From Talpa occidentalis (taxonomy: Eukaryota; Chordata; Mammalia; Eulipotyphla; Talpidae), in the NCBI RefSeq assembly GCF_014898055.3, contig NW_026555331.1, positions 108,125,194 to 108,189,193 of the forward strand: 64,000 nt of DNA, in the 5' to 3' direction. Position numbers and translations under genes: made by a program. The notes under the pieces are model-generated. The model did not search any database. It was not told where the DNA came from and saw only the letters and a list, made by a program, of their open reading frames with translations. Below are positions 1-11,289 of this stretch, piece after piece (the first letter of the stretch is position 1; each line of letters opens with the position of its first letter).

Positions 1-345
1 TGCAAGTAATTCAGTCAAAATTGGGCAAAGGATTTGAACATTTCTCCAAAGCAGACATACAAATCATAAAGAGGTATATGGAAAGGTGCTCAATAGCACC
101 AATCATCAGGGAAGTGTGTATCAAAACTACAATGAGATGCCAACTTAAACCTGTTAGGACGTTCCCATAAACAATGGGAAAAAGAAAAACATAAGAGCTG
201 GTGAGAATAAGGGAGAAACTGGAGCCCTTGGACACCTTTCGTGGGAATGTAGCAAGGAGTAGCCCCTAAGAAAACAGTATGGAATTTCCTCCAAAAATTA
301 AAAATAGATCTACCATTTGATTGGGTACAGATCTAAAAGAAAAAT
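1..345 (+). mobile_element. Old L1 ORF2 3' end fragment
   Basis: Matches the familiar L1 ORF2 C-terminal stretch (…CATCAGGGAAGTGTGTATCA…CAATGAGATGCCA…) on plus, with many stops. It is truncated by the window start. What follows at 400 belongs to an earlier part of ORF2, so two L1 copies lie head to tail. Confidence 0.8.
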
Positions 346-745
346 TCTACTTATTTTAAAAAATAAAATGCAAGACAAAACAAAAAATCTCAGCATGCTA
401 AAAATAGAAGAAACTTTCTTAAGCTAATAAAGAAAATCTATCAGACACTCACAGCAAGCATCCTTCTTAGTGGCAAAAAAATGAGAAAGATTCTTTTTAA
501 AATCAGGGAAAAAAGGCACATACCCATCATCACCCTTTCTGTCCAACCAGGAAATCTAACCAGACAAGGTTATAATTTTTACCTAGGAAACTCAGGAGAA
601 TTCACAGGTAATTAGAGTTAAAAAGAAAGTTAAATTTGCTGGATTTAAGGTTAAAATAATCTATACACCAGCAATGTACAATATAACAGGTGTCATTTTT
701 GAAATCATATCTTTTACAATGATTATAAAAAATTGCAAAATCCCA

Positions 746-1013
746 GGCCTCCCTGGTGGCACAGCCGGTTGAGCACAGTGCAGTGAAGCAGCCTCTGCAG
801 TGCCAGTTCGATCCCCACCACCCACAGAGCAACCCACATGGCGCAGCAGACCTCTCCTATCTCGCCCACTGCTCCCCTCAGCAGTGTATTTCAGTCTATC
901 TGCCTGTTCTGTTCCCCGCTCTGTCTCTGGTGAATCCTCTCACCCTCCCGCACATCTGGCCTGTACCCCGGTTCTTTTATAAATAAATAAATCTTTAAAA
1001 TAAATAAATAAAT
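746..1013 (+). mobile_element. tRNA-derived SINE, subtype B
   Basis: Starts GGCCTCCCTGGTGGCACAG, with a pol III B-box-like GTTCGATCCC near 808, the core CTCCTATCTCGCCCACTGC, and a TAAATAAATAAATC tail. It interrupts an old L1 ORF2 remnant that continues on both sides. No clear target-site duplication was found. Confidence 0.9.
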
Positions 1014-1685
1014 AACATTCTTTTTTTAAAAAATCAACAATATCATGAGGGGAAAAATCATAAATTTTTATTAAAAGGTATTAAAGAGGAGAGTTATTTA
1101 CCATGTCCTGGAAATGGGAAGACTCAATAGCAAAAGGATGTCAATTCTCTCCAAATAAAAGTATATATTTTAACTGAGTGAATATTTGCAAAGCATAGAG
1201 TAAGTGATATATAAGTGTTGTTGAACAAATAAATCAAAATTCCAACAAGGTATTTCATGGAACTTGACAAGCTTGTTCTAAAATTTTTAAGGCAGAACAA
1301 TGGCCCCAAAATAGCCATAGCAATCTTGAAGAACAGAAGTGGGAGGAAGGATAATTTGAATTCTATCAAGAATTAGTACTTAACTATGAAACCACTAAGA
1401 CAACGTTTTATTGGCCCAGGAGCAGACATACAGACTAATGGAACAGAATAGAACGCTGAAATACTTTCTAAATGGAAACTTGATAGAGAAAAGGCTTATC
1501 AATTAGTGGATGCTGAAACTGTTTATTATCCATACTGAAGAAAAATAAAAACCTAATTTGCACCATTTACAACTTACAACTCCAGGTGGAATGAAGACTT
1601 AAAACATGAAAAGTAAAACTGTTATAAAAAAATGCTTTTATCCTCAGGGTGCAAACCATAAAAGAAAAATTAAGAAATAGAAACA

Positions 1686-2002
1686 GGGCCTCCCCGGTGA
1701 CGCAGCGGTTGAGCGCTGGGTTGCGAAGCTGCCCGCGGCCTCTGCGGCGCCGGTTCGATCCCCGGCTGCTTCCCGGCCACCGGCGGAGGATCCCACATGG
1801 CGCGCAGACCTCTCCTGCCGCCCGCTGCTCCCCTCAGCAGTGTACTTCGGTCCTTCTGCCTGCTCTGCTCCCCGCTCTGGCTCTGGTGAATTCTCTCACC
1901 CTCCCGCGCTTCTGACTGTACCCAGTGCATGTATAGACAAAACAAACAAACAAACAAAAATAAATAAATAAAACATGCCTCTAAAAAAAAAAAAAAAAAA
2001 AA
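1686..2002 (+). mobile_element. tRNA-derived SINE, subtype A, young-looking
   Basis: Full-length copy with the GCAGCGGTTGAGCGCTGG start, B box CGGTTCGATCCCC, and two-part tail (CAAA)n(TAAA)n followed by a pure A run. It is flanked by a perfect 14-bp duplication, AAGAAATAGAAACA, at 1,672-1,685 and 2,003-2,016. The long pure A tail and perfect duplication argue for recent insertion. Confidence 0.95.
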
Positions 2003-2044
2003 AAGAAATAGAAACAATAAAGTGTTTTAAAACTTGTGTGTTTT

Positions 2045-2330
2045 GGGCCTCCCTGGTGGCACAGGCAGTTGAACGCAGCACTGTGAAGCTGTCCACAGCC
2101 TCTGTAGTGCGGGTTCCAAGCCGGCCGGCCGAGGAGATACCTACATGGCACGGCAGACCTCTCCTGTCTCACCCATTGCTCCCCTGGGCAGTGTGTTTCA
2201 GTCAGTCTGCCTGTTCTGTTCCCTAGTCTGTATCTTGTTCATCCTCTCACCCTCCCGCACATCTGACCTGTACTCTGGTTCTTGTATGCATGAATAAATA
2301 AATCTTTAAAAAAAATAAAATTAAATTAAA
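2045..2330 (+). mobile_element. tRNA-derived SINE, subtype B
   Basis: Inserted only 28 bp beyond the preceding SINE's target duplication. It has its own 15-bp duplication AAAACTTGTGTGTTT at 2,029-2,043 and 2,331-2,345. Ends ATGCATGAATAAATAAATC. Confidence 0.93.
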
Positions 2331-2646
2331 AAAACTTGTGTGTTTCAGAAGATCCCATAAAGTTCAGTACAAGCTACTGAGTAGACTTTATTTATCATGC
2401 ATATAACTAACAAACTACTAGTATCCAAAAATACATAATTAGAAATCAATACAAAAGTAATAAAAGGGCAGCTCACCAAAAAAAGAAACCAAGGTGGTTA
2501 ATAGGCATTAAAAGACACTCAAACTCACTATAATCAGGTAAATGAAAATTAGCACCACAACGAAAAATCAACAAATTAAGTATTGTGAAGTTCTCTAGAG
2601 TAAGAGAAATAAATGGGACCAAAGGTTTCATAGAGCTGTAGCTCTA

Positions 2647-2660
2647 TGTGTGTGTGTGTT
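2647..2660. repeat. (TG)n microsatellite
   Basis: Short TGTGTGTGTG run in otherwise unremarkable sequence. Confidence 0.8.
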
Positions 2661-2679
2661 ACAGGAACAATTCATACAT

Positions 2680-3065
2680 TAGCCTTTTCCTCCTCCAGGT
2701 ATACGGCAGGATTGTACCTCCCACCCCTTCACAAGGTGAGTACATGTGATGTGATTCTGCCAAATAAATGTATGCAGAAGTGTCACTTATAGGTAGAAAC
2801 TTTTAAAAGCCTGTATGCAATTTGTCTTCTCTCTGCTTTTGCTGCTGTCAGAACTGACAACAATGCTCTCAGCCTGGCTGCTGGGCTGGACCTTTGCCAC
2901 CCCATGCATGGACATGCAGCACAAGCAACAGGTGAAAAAGTCACTTAGATGTGAGAGCTGTTTCTTACAGCAGCATAAATTAGTCTATGCTGACAGAGTA
3001 GACTATATTCCTTTAACTAGGTATATGAATGCTCATTCTGTTATTCGTAATGCTTTGTGGGCCTA
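2680..3065 (+). mobile_element. Possible ancient LTR relic (MaLR/ERVL-like)
   Basis: The order of features resembles an old LTR whose consensus I remember only partly: AGAAGTGTCACTT, AACTTTTAAAAGCC, GACATGCAGCA and the end CTTACAGCAGCATAAATTAGTCTATGCTGACAG. No terminal duplication is clear. The open frame at 2,815-3,066 lies inside it and is not taken as a gene. Confidence 0.4.
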
Positions 3066-3078
3066 AAATGGTTCATAA

Positions 3079-3094
3079 TATTTTTTTAATATAT

Positions 3095-3133
<39 letters not shown>

Positions 3134-3376
3134 GACAAGAACCAGGGTACAGGCCAGAAGCACAGGAGGGTGAGAGGATTCACCAGAGACAGAGCGGGAA
3201 ACAGAACAGGCAGACTGACTAAATACACTGCTGAGGGGAGGAGTGGGCGAGACAGGAGAGGTCTGCCACACCATGTAGGACTCTCGCGGGCCAGCCGAGG
3301 GATCAAACTGGCGCTGCAGAGGCTACAGACAGCTTCACAGCGTGGCACTCAACCACCTGCACCACCAGGGGAGGCC
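3079..3376 (-). mobile_element. tRNA-derived SINE, subtype B, minus orientation
   Basis: Reverse copy: the (TTTA)n tail complement comes first, then the body, ending in GGGGAGGCC. Target duplication TGGTTCATAA at 3,069-3,078 and 3,377-3,386. Confidence 0.93.
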
Positions 3377-3454
3377 TGGTTCATAACATTTTAAAGACAG
3401 TTTATGGTAATGATTTGTTATCTAAGTTAAGTATAGGAAGGGTACACCTACATC

Positions 3455-4970
3455 CTAGAAATATTGAGGGCTTACTATGTACCAGACACCGATATAGGAT
3501 CTCATGATTTAACAGTGCAAAAAGGACAAATTTCAGTTTTTGCAGAGTTTAAGAGGGATGGGGGGTGGGGTGGCCAAACAAATACATATCTAATATGTCA
3601 GATGGCATTATTTCCTAGGGTGAAAAATAAAGCAGGAATAAAGGAATAGAGAGTAAGACCATGCTATTTTAAATAGTGTGGTAAGTTTCTGATAAGGAAA
3701 TATCTGAACAGAAACCAGAACACAAAAATTGGAGCCAGAGGGAGTCAGGTCAAAAACCCTTCAAAAACAGTAAGGAAGCCCTTATGTCTGGAGTTGAGTA
3801 AGAAAACTGGGAACAAGACCACGTAGGCGCCTCTGTACCATGGAAGGCCACCACAGAGATTTGAGCAGAGGAGGAATGTGATCTGACAATGTTTTAAGTC
3901 ATTCTGGCTGTTGTGTGAAGAATCTTTAACAGAAACACTAGTAAGGAGGCTAATCCAGGATCAATGATTCACTCAAGAGTAAACAGTAGCTTGGTCATGA
4001 CAGAATTTGCTGGTGGGTTGGAAATGCGATATAAGAGAAAGAGTCAGGTCAAGGATGACTATTAATTATTTATTTGATCCAAGCAACTGTAATAATGGAG
4101 ATGCTATTAACTGAGTGGAAAAAAATAGGAGGAAGAATAGATTAGAGAGAAGATTGGACAAAGAGTTTGGTTCTGGCTAACTTCTAAGATGCCTATTAGA
4201 AATCAATGTGTGGATAGCAAATAGGCAAGTAGATCTGAGTCTGAAGTTGAGGCGAGTGGTTCAGGTCACAGTAGTCAGTACATCACTGCTAATTAAAGCC
4301 CTGGGCTGAATTAGGTTACTTATGAAGTAAAGATAGATAGAGACCCAAGGACTCACTCTGAGGCAGCAAACCTAGAAAGAGTTTTCACCAAAAGAGGCTT
4401 TAAGGAGGGCATGGGCAACTATGTCAAATGCTTCTGGAAATCAAATATCATGGAGGAGGGCATGGGCAACTATCATGGCTGCTGGATTTGGCCAATGAGG
4501 AGGTTACATGTGATCTTGACAGAAGCAATGTACCTGGAGTTGTTGCGGGGTGCAGGATTGGCACAGAATGAAGAGGAAACTGATTTCACACGCCCTAACA
4601 ATTGTGCTGAAAAGGTATTCCATAAAAGAGATCTAGAAAAGAGGTGAGTACTAGAAGAGAAAGTTATAACCATAGTGTTTCTTTTTTATTTAAGATGCTA
4701 CTAAAACATGTTTGCAAGCTGGTAAGAATGAAGATTTGGTGAAAAAGAAATGAGATGATGCAGTAGAAGGGGAATAACTGCCAGCAAAGCTCTTGAGAAG
4801 GTGACAGGACATAGTGCCCGCTGCACAGTGGGGGTGTCAACTTTGAACCTTCTACCACTGTGGCAAGAGAGAGTGTGTGGGGAGAACCAGGAAGGACTGA
4901 GTACAAATGCAGAGTAGCGCGTGCAGATGCAGGAAGGGTGGCAGATGTGGCAATGGGAGCTGTGGAACAT
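3455..4970 (-). mobile_element. L2 (CR1-like LINE) long fragment, minus strand
   Basis: Reads as the reverse of L2: the 3' end complement (TTGAGGGCTTACTATGTACC) at 3,460, then TTTGAGCAGAGGAGGAATG, GTCATTCTGGCTGTTGTGTG, AAGGATGACTATT and AGATGCCTATTAGA, which mark the reverse-transcriptase region. It is 1.5 kb long, one of the longest L2 copies here, and has no intact frame. Confidence 0.8.
4404..4473. repeat. 19-bp direct duplication inside the L2
   Basis: GGAGGGCATGGGCAACTAT occurs at 4,404-4,422 and again at 4,455-4,473. L2 has this segment once, so the second copy was added locally. Confidence 0.85.
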
Positions 4971-5054
4971 CTCTTCTGACTGCTTTTATTTTCTCAGGAA
5001 ATTTAGAAGGTGGTGGGAGTGGGGTCTTGAAGGACTCCTTCAAATGATCAACAG

Positions 5055-5215
5055 CTGGAGATCAGAGTCAGGAGCCCAGCTTTAAATCCTGCCTCTTTCC
5101 TGGCAAGGAGTCTTTTACTTCAGTTTGAATTTCTCTGCATGTTAAACATGTTGAATAATGAAATCTGCATTTGGGAATAGTTGTGAGGAGCAAAGTGTAC
5201 TCTTGTGTTCTTAGT
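5055..5215 (+). mobile_element. MIR SINE relic
   Basis: TTTAAATCCTGCCTCTTTCC…ACTTCAGTTTGAATTTCTCTGC…TTGTGAGGAGCAAAGTG follows the MIR consensus order on plus. Confidence 0.6.
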
Positions 5216-5274
5216 ACAAAATCAGGGCTAGCTTTCTTTTTTCCTATTATATTCTTGCTTCATTCTGTTCTCGT

Positions 5275-6095
5275 AACACTTACCTGATTTATAATTGTTT
5301 ATTAAAGTAACATTGCATTACATTTTATAAGCTTCAGGTGTGCATTCATTATAAATCAAAATGTGTATGTACTACAATAAGTTCACCACTAAAAGTCCAA
5401 TTCTATCTTTCAGCATACAACTGATTCCTTTTACCCAGTTTACCCACCTCTGCTTACCTCTTCCCTTCTGATAATCACAAATTTGATCTCAGAGTCTGAA
5501 AGTTTGTTTTGTTTGTTTTTTAATTTTTATTTTATATATTTTTTACATCATTTCTCATTTTTGTACAATGTATGCATTTTCATCTTGGTTATTGTTCCAG
5601 TAAAATTCCCACCCTCCCACCTTGTTTTGATCCTGTTCCCTTCTCTCCCCCTGTAGTGTGTCTCTGGTTTATAGTTGCCTATTGATTCTGATTTTCACTT
5701 TATTTAATTAGTCTTTTTCTTCATCCCTTATTTTGGTTTTCTAAATTCCTGCTGTGAGTGAGACCATCCAGAATTTTTCTTTTTCTTTCTGGCATATTTC
5801 ACTGAGCATGATCCCTTCCAACTCCATCCACATTGCTGCAAATGGCATGAGTTTATCTTTTTTGATTGCTAAGTAATACTCCATTGTGTATATGTACCAC
5901 ACTATTTATAATAGGTAAGCTATGGAAACAACCCAAATGCCCAAAAATAGATGACTGGATCAAGAAGATGTGAAAGTTTGGTTTTTGTTTACTTTTTCAT
6001 CCATGTGCTAGGTTTCTCTATGTACTACATATGGATGAAATCATATGGTGCTTGTCTTTCTCCACCTGATTGAATTCACTAGTGCTACCTTTCTT
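5275..6095 (-). mobile_element. Older L1 3' end, minus, split by a younger L1
   Basis: 5,275-5,496 (TTATTAAAGTAACATTGCATTAC…AGCTTCAGGTGTGCATTC) and 5,981-6,095 (ATGGATGAAATCATATGGTG…TCTTTCTCCACCTGA) are consecutive parts of one reverse L1 3' end. The gap is filled by the insertion at 5,507-5,970. Confidence 0.75.
5507..5970 (-). mobile_element. Young L1 insertion with 5' inversion (twin priming)
   Basis: 5,507-5,900 is a minus-strand L1 3' end. 5,901-5,970 is the immediately upstream L1 sequence in the opposite (plus) orientation (GGAAACAACCCAAATGCCC). Perfect 10-bp target duplication TGAAAGTTTG at 5,497-5,506 and 5,971-5,980. Confidence 0.88.
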
Positions 6096-6930
6096 TATCA
6101 CCTTCTTTCCAGATAGAAATAATGGTATCTGGGACAAGACCTGAGAAAGAAAAATCAGTATTATTCAGTCAGGAAGGACTCTTAGGCACAATAGCTTCTG
6201 AACTGGCTACAGAATGAAGCACATTTCAAAAACATTTCAAGACAAGGATTTATGTATCAGTGTGTTTCCAAGGAGACAGATTTTACAAAAGCTACTATGA
6301 GATACACTCCCTCCTCTAAGACAAGATAACATTACACTCCTGTTCTTTGTCAGATCCTGCTACATTCTGACAGATAAAAATGTAGGAGGAAGAGGCCTGA
6401 AAGCAGAATACAAAAGTAGGGCCCCACATACCTGGTGTGTGGAATGAATGAATGAATGAATGAATGCTGTGTTTTTCCTTCCCGCATGGATGGGGGAGAA
6501 GAGAAAGGAAAAGGACATGTAAAGGAGCTACATGGGGCCCAAGAAGAGAACACACTCACTCAGCTGAGGACATATAGGAAGCAGTGCAAATAAAATAAAC
6601 AAGGCAAAGAGCACAGATTGGTTCTGAAAGCTTCCAGTGTACCCAAAATCACACTTGAAAGCTGGCCTCCTGAGCACACTCAAAATTCCAGAACTGACTG
6701 CCCTGATCTGGCCAGTCCGGCATTGAAGAAGTATTCACAGAACAGCTGTCTGTGAGCCTGACATTGAACAAAGAAAATGGAATCCACTTGAATTCTTCTG
6801 CCTTTGTGGGTATTTACTACTTCTGCCTAAGCAATCTCCCCATCACTGCAACAGACAGGCCGTGTCCACTGGCATATCAAAGGCTTATGATGTTCCACTG
6901 TGAAGAAACCTGATAAGTACAGTGCTTTAA
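6096..6930. other. No gene or assigned repeat, apart from a (GAAT)n run
   Basis: Ordinary AT-leaning mammalian sequence. Short open frames on both strands have no recognisable protein. Confidence 0.5.
6443..6466. repeat. (GAAT)n microsatellite
   Basis: Six tandem GAAT units. Confidence 0.9.
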
Positions 6931-6944
6931 AATCTAAGTGACTC

Positions 6945-7489
6945 TGAGCATGATCCCTTCCAGCTCCATACATGTTGTTGCAAATGGCATGAGTTTATCT
7001 TTGTTGATGGCTGAGTAATATTCCATTGTGTATATGCACCACATCTTCTTGATCCAGTCATCTATTTTGGGGCATTTGGGTTGTTTCCATAGCTTACCTA
7101 TTGTAAATAGTGCTACAATAAACATAGGGGTGCAGGTGTCCTTTTGAATTAATGTTTTTGTGTCCTTTTGGTAAATACCTAGGAGTGGGATTGCTGGATG
7201 AGAAATAAGCCAGAAAGAAAAAGAAAAATACTGGATGGTCTTACTCATAGCAGGAATTTAGAAAACCAAAATAAGGGATCAGGAAAAAAGATTAATTATA
7301 ATAAAGCAAACATCAAAATCAACAGGCAACTATAAACTAAAGACACACTACAGTGGGGGAGAAGGGAGTAGGATCAAAACAAGGGGGGTGGGAATTTTAT
7401 GGGGATGATAACCAAGATGAAAATGCATAATTGTACAAAAATGAAAAATGATGTAAAAATATATATATAATAAAAATTAAAAAAAAAAA
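6945..7489 (+). mobile_element. Young L1 insertion with 5' inversion (twin priming)
   Basis: 7,201-7,489 is a plus-strand L1 3' end with A-rich tail. 6,945-7,200 is the adjoining ORF2 C-terminal segment in reverse. The minus-strand frame there contains [18 protein letters not shown], a well-known L1 ORF2 motif. Target duplication AATCTAAGTGACTC / AACCTAAGTCACTC at 6,931 and 7,490. Confidence 0.9.
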
Positions 7490-7504
7490 AACCTAAGTCA
7501 CTCA

Positions 7505-8028
7505 AAAACTTGTTTCCAATCCATTCATGAGCATCTTCTGGAAGTGGTGTTCTCCAGGGAATCCTCAAAACTGGGACTCAGGTGGCTTCATTGCCCTGTC
7601 ACTCACTCAACAGTACTAGCTAAAGCTTGGCACTGTGACACAATAAAGAGATGTTTCATTCTTCACTCCACAAATGAACATGGAGCATATGCAGATTTTT
7701 AAAAGATGTTGGTATCATGAAAGAGGTACAAGGACCTCAGATGAGGGACAGCAGGAAATATTGCAGAACCTAGACTATTAGGAGGCATCGGGAGACCATC
7801 TCAATTTTAAGGTTCCTCTCCAATAGTCACAGGTATCTTGGACCAATGACTAAAATCTGGAGATTATTTTAGGCCTCACTGTTAAGATAGGTATTTTATA
7901 TCTGGTTCCCCAAAAGTAATATTTGCATCCATAAATTCATGTATTGAGAAGTATCACATGACTTGTATGATTCCATGGGTAAAAAGGTTAACGGGAATTG
8001 TCATCATCCCACCTCTGTTGCTGGAATC
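7505..8028. other. No gene; unassigned sequence
   Basis: No coding signal or repeat I can name in this stretch. Confidence 0.45.
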
Positions 8029-8029
8029 A

Positions 8030-8155
8030 TACAAGCAGCTTATTAAAATGCACATTTTGAACGAGAATTTTTAGGGGGGTTATCAAGAATCTACATTTTA
8101 AATAGATTTCCCCATGATTTGGATGCGTGCTTATGTTTGAAAACCACCAAATCCA
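8030..8155 (+). mobile_element. MER5A hAT-Charlie DNA transposon relic
   Basis: AGCTTATTAAAATGCACATTTTG…TCTACATTTTAAATAGATTTCCCC…TATGTTTGAAAACCACCA follows the MER5A order. Confidence 0.7.
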
Positions 8156-9420
8156 GGATTTCGCAAACTATTAAGGGATAACAAAGGACTTTGTGGAAAG
8201 ACATGATATAATGAAAAAGGAAACCCAAGAAAAGAAATGTCAGTGACGTGACAGTCCAGAAGGTTAACGCTGTTCTGAAGCTGCCCAGACAACAGCCAGG
8301 GTTTTGCAGTCTCATGGCAGGGAGACTCCAAGGCGCAAGAGTCGCCTCTGGCGGTCACTACTTGGCAAGAGGTGCCTCGATGTGAGCTCTGACCTCACCA
8401 AGCACACTTCTGAGAGTCATGTGGCCTTTCATGCAAATGCTGCCAACCAAGAGCTAAGCCCTCTCGAGCACTCTGCACGTGTCAGCTCACAGAGGCCCCC
8501 GAAGCCCTTCAGAGCAGGTACCTTTGTCCTCCTGGAGTGCTGGGGGGTCAAGCCTGCAAGGCCAGCATGCGGCAGGGCAGGCTCCCCAGAGGTCCGAGGA
8601 AGCCCCAGCCTGTGCTCTTCCCATTGCTAACTGTGCTACCCAGGGAGAGAAGGCACCAGGCGCAACACAGCATGCTGGAGCCCTGTAAGTTCTCACTCTT
8701 GATCAATTGGTGGGAGTCATGGTAATCCTAGCCTGACTGACATCCTGTTAGGCCCAAGCAGACAGACAGCTTCTCTCTTTGCTTATCTTTAGCTAAAACA
8801 GCAAAACTTCTGAGATACCTTCCAGTTCTGAAATGCTTCATAGTTATAAAATAATTCCTGCAATGTAATTAGAAACTTGATTGCACAAAACTGATCTTAA
8901 GTCAACTTAGGAAGAAAACGATTCATTTTTGTGAACTTTGCTCTCTAATGCCATTTTTGGTCCCTCCCCCAACCCATTTGATATCACTTCCCACTTTTAC
9001 CCCCTACTCATACTATCTCATCTCTGCTCTCTGAAGAGGGCCTAATACCATTCCAGAAAATCACAATCCAACTGAGTACTATGCACTCCCACATTTTCCC
9101 TTTCAGGTGTATCAGACATTGACTTTTATACTCCCAATGAAGAAAGGGATTTGCCCCTTAGAGGCAGGCAAGAGTAATGGGGAGGGCGGGCAATGGGTAG
9201 GTATTCTCCCTGGGCCCAAGGTCTAGATGATGCCAAGAAAACCCAGATGTTCACATGCTCCCACAGAGAACACAACCTAATTAGCTATTGGCCACACTAT
9301 ACGATGTTTATGTGTTTGGAATCTTCCTAGAACACAGAGAAGAGCATTTAGCAAAAGTGAACCTGCATAGAGGCCCAGAGTGTGGAAATGTATAACCCCT
9401 AGGAAGTCTTTCATGGGGAA
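8156..9420. other. Gene-free; moderately GC-rich block at 8,280-8,690
   Basis: 8,280-8,690 is more GC-rich than its surroundings and carries open frames on both strands (for example 8,304-8,630 plus, 8,487-8,696 minus). None shows a known domain, and CpG content is modest. It could be a conserved regulatory block, but I cannot show that. Confidence 0.35.
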
Positions 9421-9424
9421 CAGG

Positions 9425-9640
9425 GGTTCTGCAGTCCAAGAGAGGAGACTTCAAACCTTGGCTCTCCTAATTACCTGCTGGCATGTTAACTTTTCAAAGC
9501 CTCAGTTTTTTCAGATGTAAATAGGTTTAATGAGAATACCAGTCACAAGACTGTTATAAGACCAAAATAATTCATACTGATAATTTGGTCACAGTGCATG
9601 GCGTGCACGATGCTAATAAATGGTGGCTAAATGTTTATTA
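9425..9640 (+). mobile_element. MIR SINE relic
   Basis: TTCAAACCTTGGCTCTCC…TTCAAAGCCTCAGTTTTTTCAG…AATGCTAATAAATGGTGGC-like order matches MIR on plus. Confidence 0.7.
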
Positions 9641-10910
9641 AATGTATTGGGTGCCTTCCCTGGACCAAGCACAGTACTGTGCACTGAGCCTGAGTAGATA
9701 AATATAATGCAACATCTGCCTTCAATAAATACCCAATAGGGGCTCCCCTGGTGGCGCAGTGGTTGAGCGCTGGGTTGCAAAGCTGCCCGCAGCCTCTGCA
9801 GCGCCGGTTCCATCCCTGGCCACCAGTGAGGGTCCCACATGGCGCACAGACCTCTCCTGCCGCCCGCTGTTCCCCTCAGCAGTGTGTTTCATCAGTCTAC
9901 CTGTTCTCTTCCCCACTCTGGCTCTGGTGAATTATCTCATCCTCCCGCGCTTCTGACTGTACCCCAATGATTGTATAAATAAATAAATAAATCTTAAAAA
10001 AAAAAAAAAGAAATACTCAATAGGGGAAGCGGTTGTGTAAACAGACAATCTAAACCTTGTAAGTACAGAAATTAATGCTGTGAAGATCCAGAAGAAGGGA
10101 CTAACCTCCTTGAAGCAGCAAGGAAAGCCCCACAGAAGGGACGCTTGAACGTGTGAAGGATGAGCAGGAGTTTAACAGATGAAGAAAGTGCTCAGCGTGT
10201 GCAAGGCCAGGGAATGTTGGGAATGATTAGCAAAGAAACTAAGCACAATGGAGCAGGAGACACAGACCAAGTCTTGAGAGTCCAATGGCCTTGTTGACCA
10301 AGCTGGGGGGTTTTGATTTATAGATTCTCTGCAGCCACAATGTCAGATTTCAGAGGACAGGGTTATTTGTCTTATATATTATTGGTGTCCCCGATGCCCA
10401 GAACAGGGGCTTGCACATAGTAAACTCTAATTAACCATTTACGTCAATGAACTAACTTTATCCTGCAGGTGATAGGTGATCTACAGAAGATCTAATCAGG
10501 CAGTGAGGTGAGACTTGGCTTGGAGAAAAAAGAATGAGCAACACAGTGAGCACTAGGAAGGATGGCGACCGAGCAGGCCTCTACAGAGGCATGACAGTGG
10601 GGACGGAAAGGAAGTAATGAATTTTATGGACATTTCCTAAGCTGAATTGACTCCACTCAATAGGTAACTGAATATACTAAGAAGACAGGGACAAGGGCTG
10701 GCTGTTAATTGAAGGAAGACTACACTGCCATTCAAAACCGACTTGGGTGGCCCAGATGAATATATACAAATCATGAGTTAATACTATATAGTTTGCATTG
10801 AGGTCGCTGTGGGCTGTATAAATAGAGAGATCCAGTTGGCAATGGGACATATGGGAGTTTGATACAGACAATGGGGGAAGCTATACAGAAACCACTGCAC
10901 TGTATGAAGT
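9641..10910 (-). mobile_element. L2 relic, minus strand, split by a SINE
   Basis: The 3' end complement (TTATTAAATGTATTGGGTGCC) at 9,641 is followed after the SINE by GAAGATCCAG, ACGCTTGAACGTGTGAAGGATGAG, and ATTGACCAAGC- and CAGTTGGCAATGGGACATATG-like blocks in reverse L2 order. A short forward piece at 10,370-10,440 (GCCCAGAACAGGGGCTTGC) may be a second L2 or MIR end. Confidence 0.6.
9741..10010 (+). mobile_element. tRNA-derived SINE, subtype A-like, inside an L2
   Basis: Body carries GCGCAGTGGTTGAGCGCTGG and GCTCTGGCTCTGGTGAAT with a B-like GTGTTTCATCAGTCTACC, so it is intermediate between the subtypes. Target duplication AAATACCCAATAGG (9,727-9,740) against AAATACTCAATAGG (10,011-10,024). 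Confidence 0.93.
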
Positions 10911-11099
10911 CCCCAAGGGAGAGAATTAAAAGTAGAAGTGGAGATCAAATCCTCTTCGATTCAATATCATAGTCACTGAACACCAAGAATATAAAACTCA
11001 CTGGTCTAGAAATATTTACGTGTACAAGAGTCCTGGACTTAAGTTGGCTTATCATCTAGCAAGGGAGTTAAGAGAAAAACATATGGAGAATGAAAATAA

Positions 11100-11285
11100 C
11101 ATGTAAAATTGAAATAACAGCTTGATTTGGCCCCAGAAGGGATTTCCCAGAGTCTGGAAGAAAGCCTACCCAGTGAATTACAGAGACACAAAGCCAGAGA
11201 CACAACAGATTTTGACAGAAGGCCTCCAGAGGAGGTGAGCTCTACAGAGACTCAGAAGGATGGATAAGCTTTACCAAATGAAAAA
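11100..11285 (-). mobile_element. Probable L2 fragment
   Basis: GAGGAGGTGAGCTCTACAGAG, ACTCAGAAGGATGG and nearby text match the reverse L2 block just before its 3' end. Confidence 0.45.
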
Positions 11286-11289
11286 TAAA

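Larger units (their letters stand above)
346..2600 (+). mobile_element. Old L1 ORF2 remnant split by three SINEs
   Basis: Plus-strand fragments at about 400-745, 1,014-1,671 and 2,346-2,580 follow ORF2 order. First comes the reverse-transcriptase region (remnant of the LIANI-type and later RT blocks), then the segment around AAATAGCCATAGCAATCTTGAAG, then the end of ORF2. All frames are broken, so it is inactive. The 3' UTR is not recognisable. Confidence 0.75.

Noticed and set aside
746..1013. Functional tRNA genes at the SINE starts
   Set aside because: A and B boxes are present, but the cloverleaf is not preserved and every case is attached to a SINE body and tail.
1670..2017. Repeated similar frames with TSPAARCSPQQCTSVLLPALLPALALVNSLT-type text as a gene family
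   Set aside because: The same peptide-like text recurs because it is a translation of the tRNA-derived SINE body in many copies.
8304..8630. Exon in the GC-rich block at 8.3-8.7 kb
   Set aside because: AG/GT pairs can be found, but no recognisable peptide; frames overlap on both strands.
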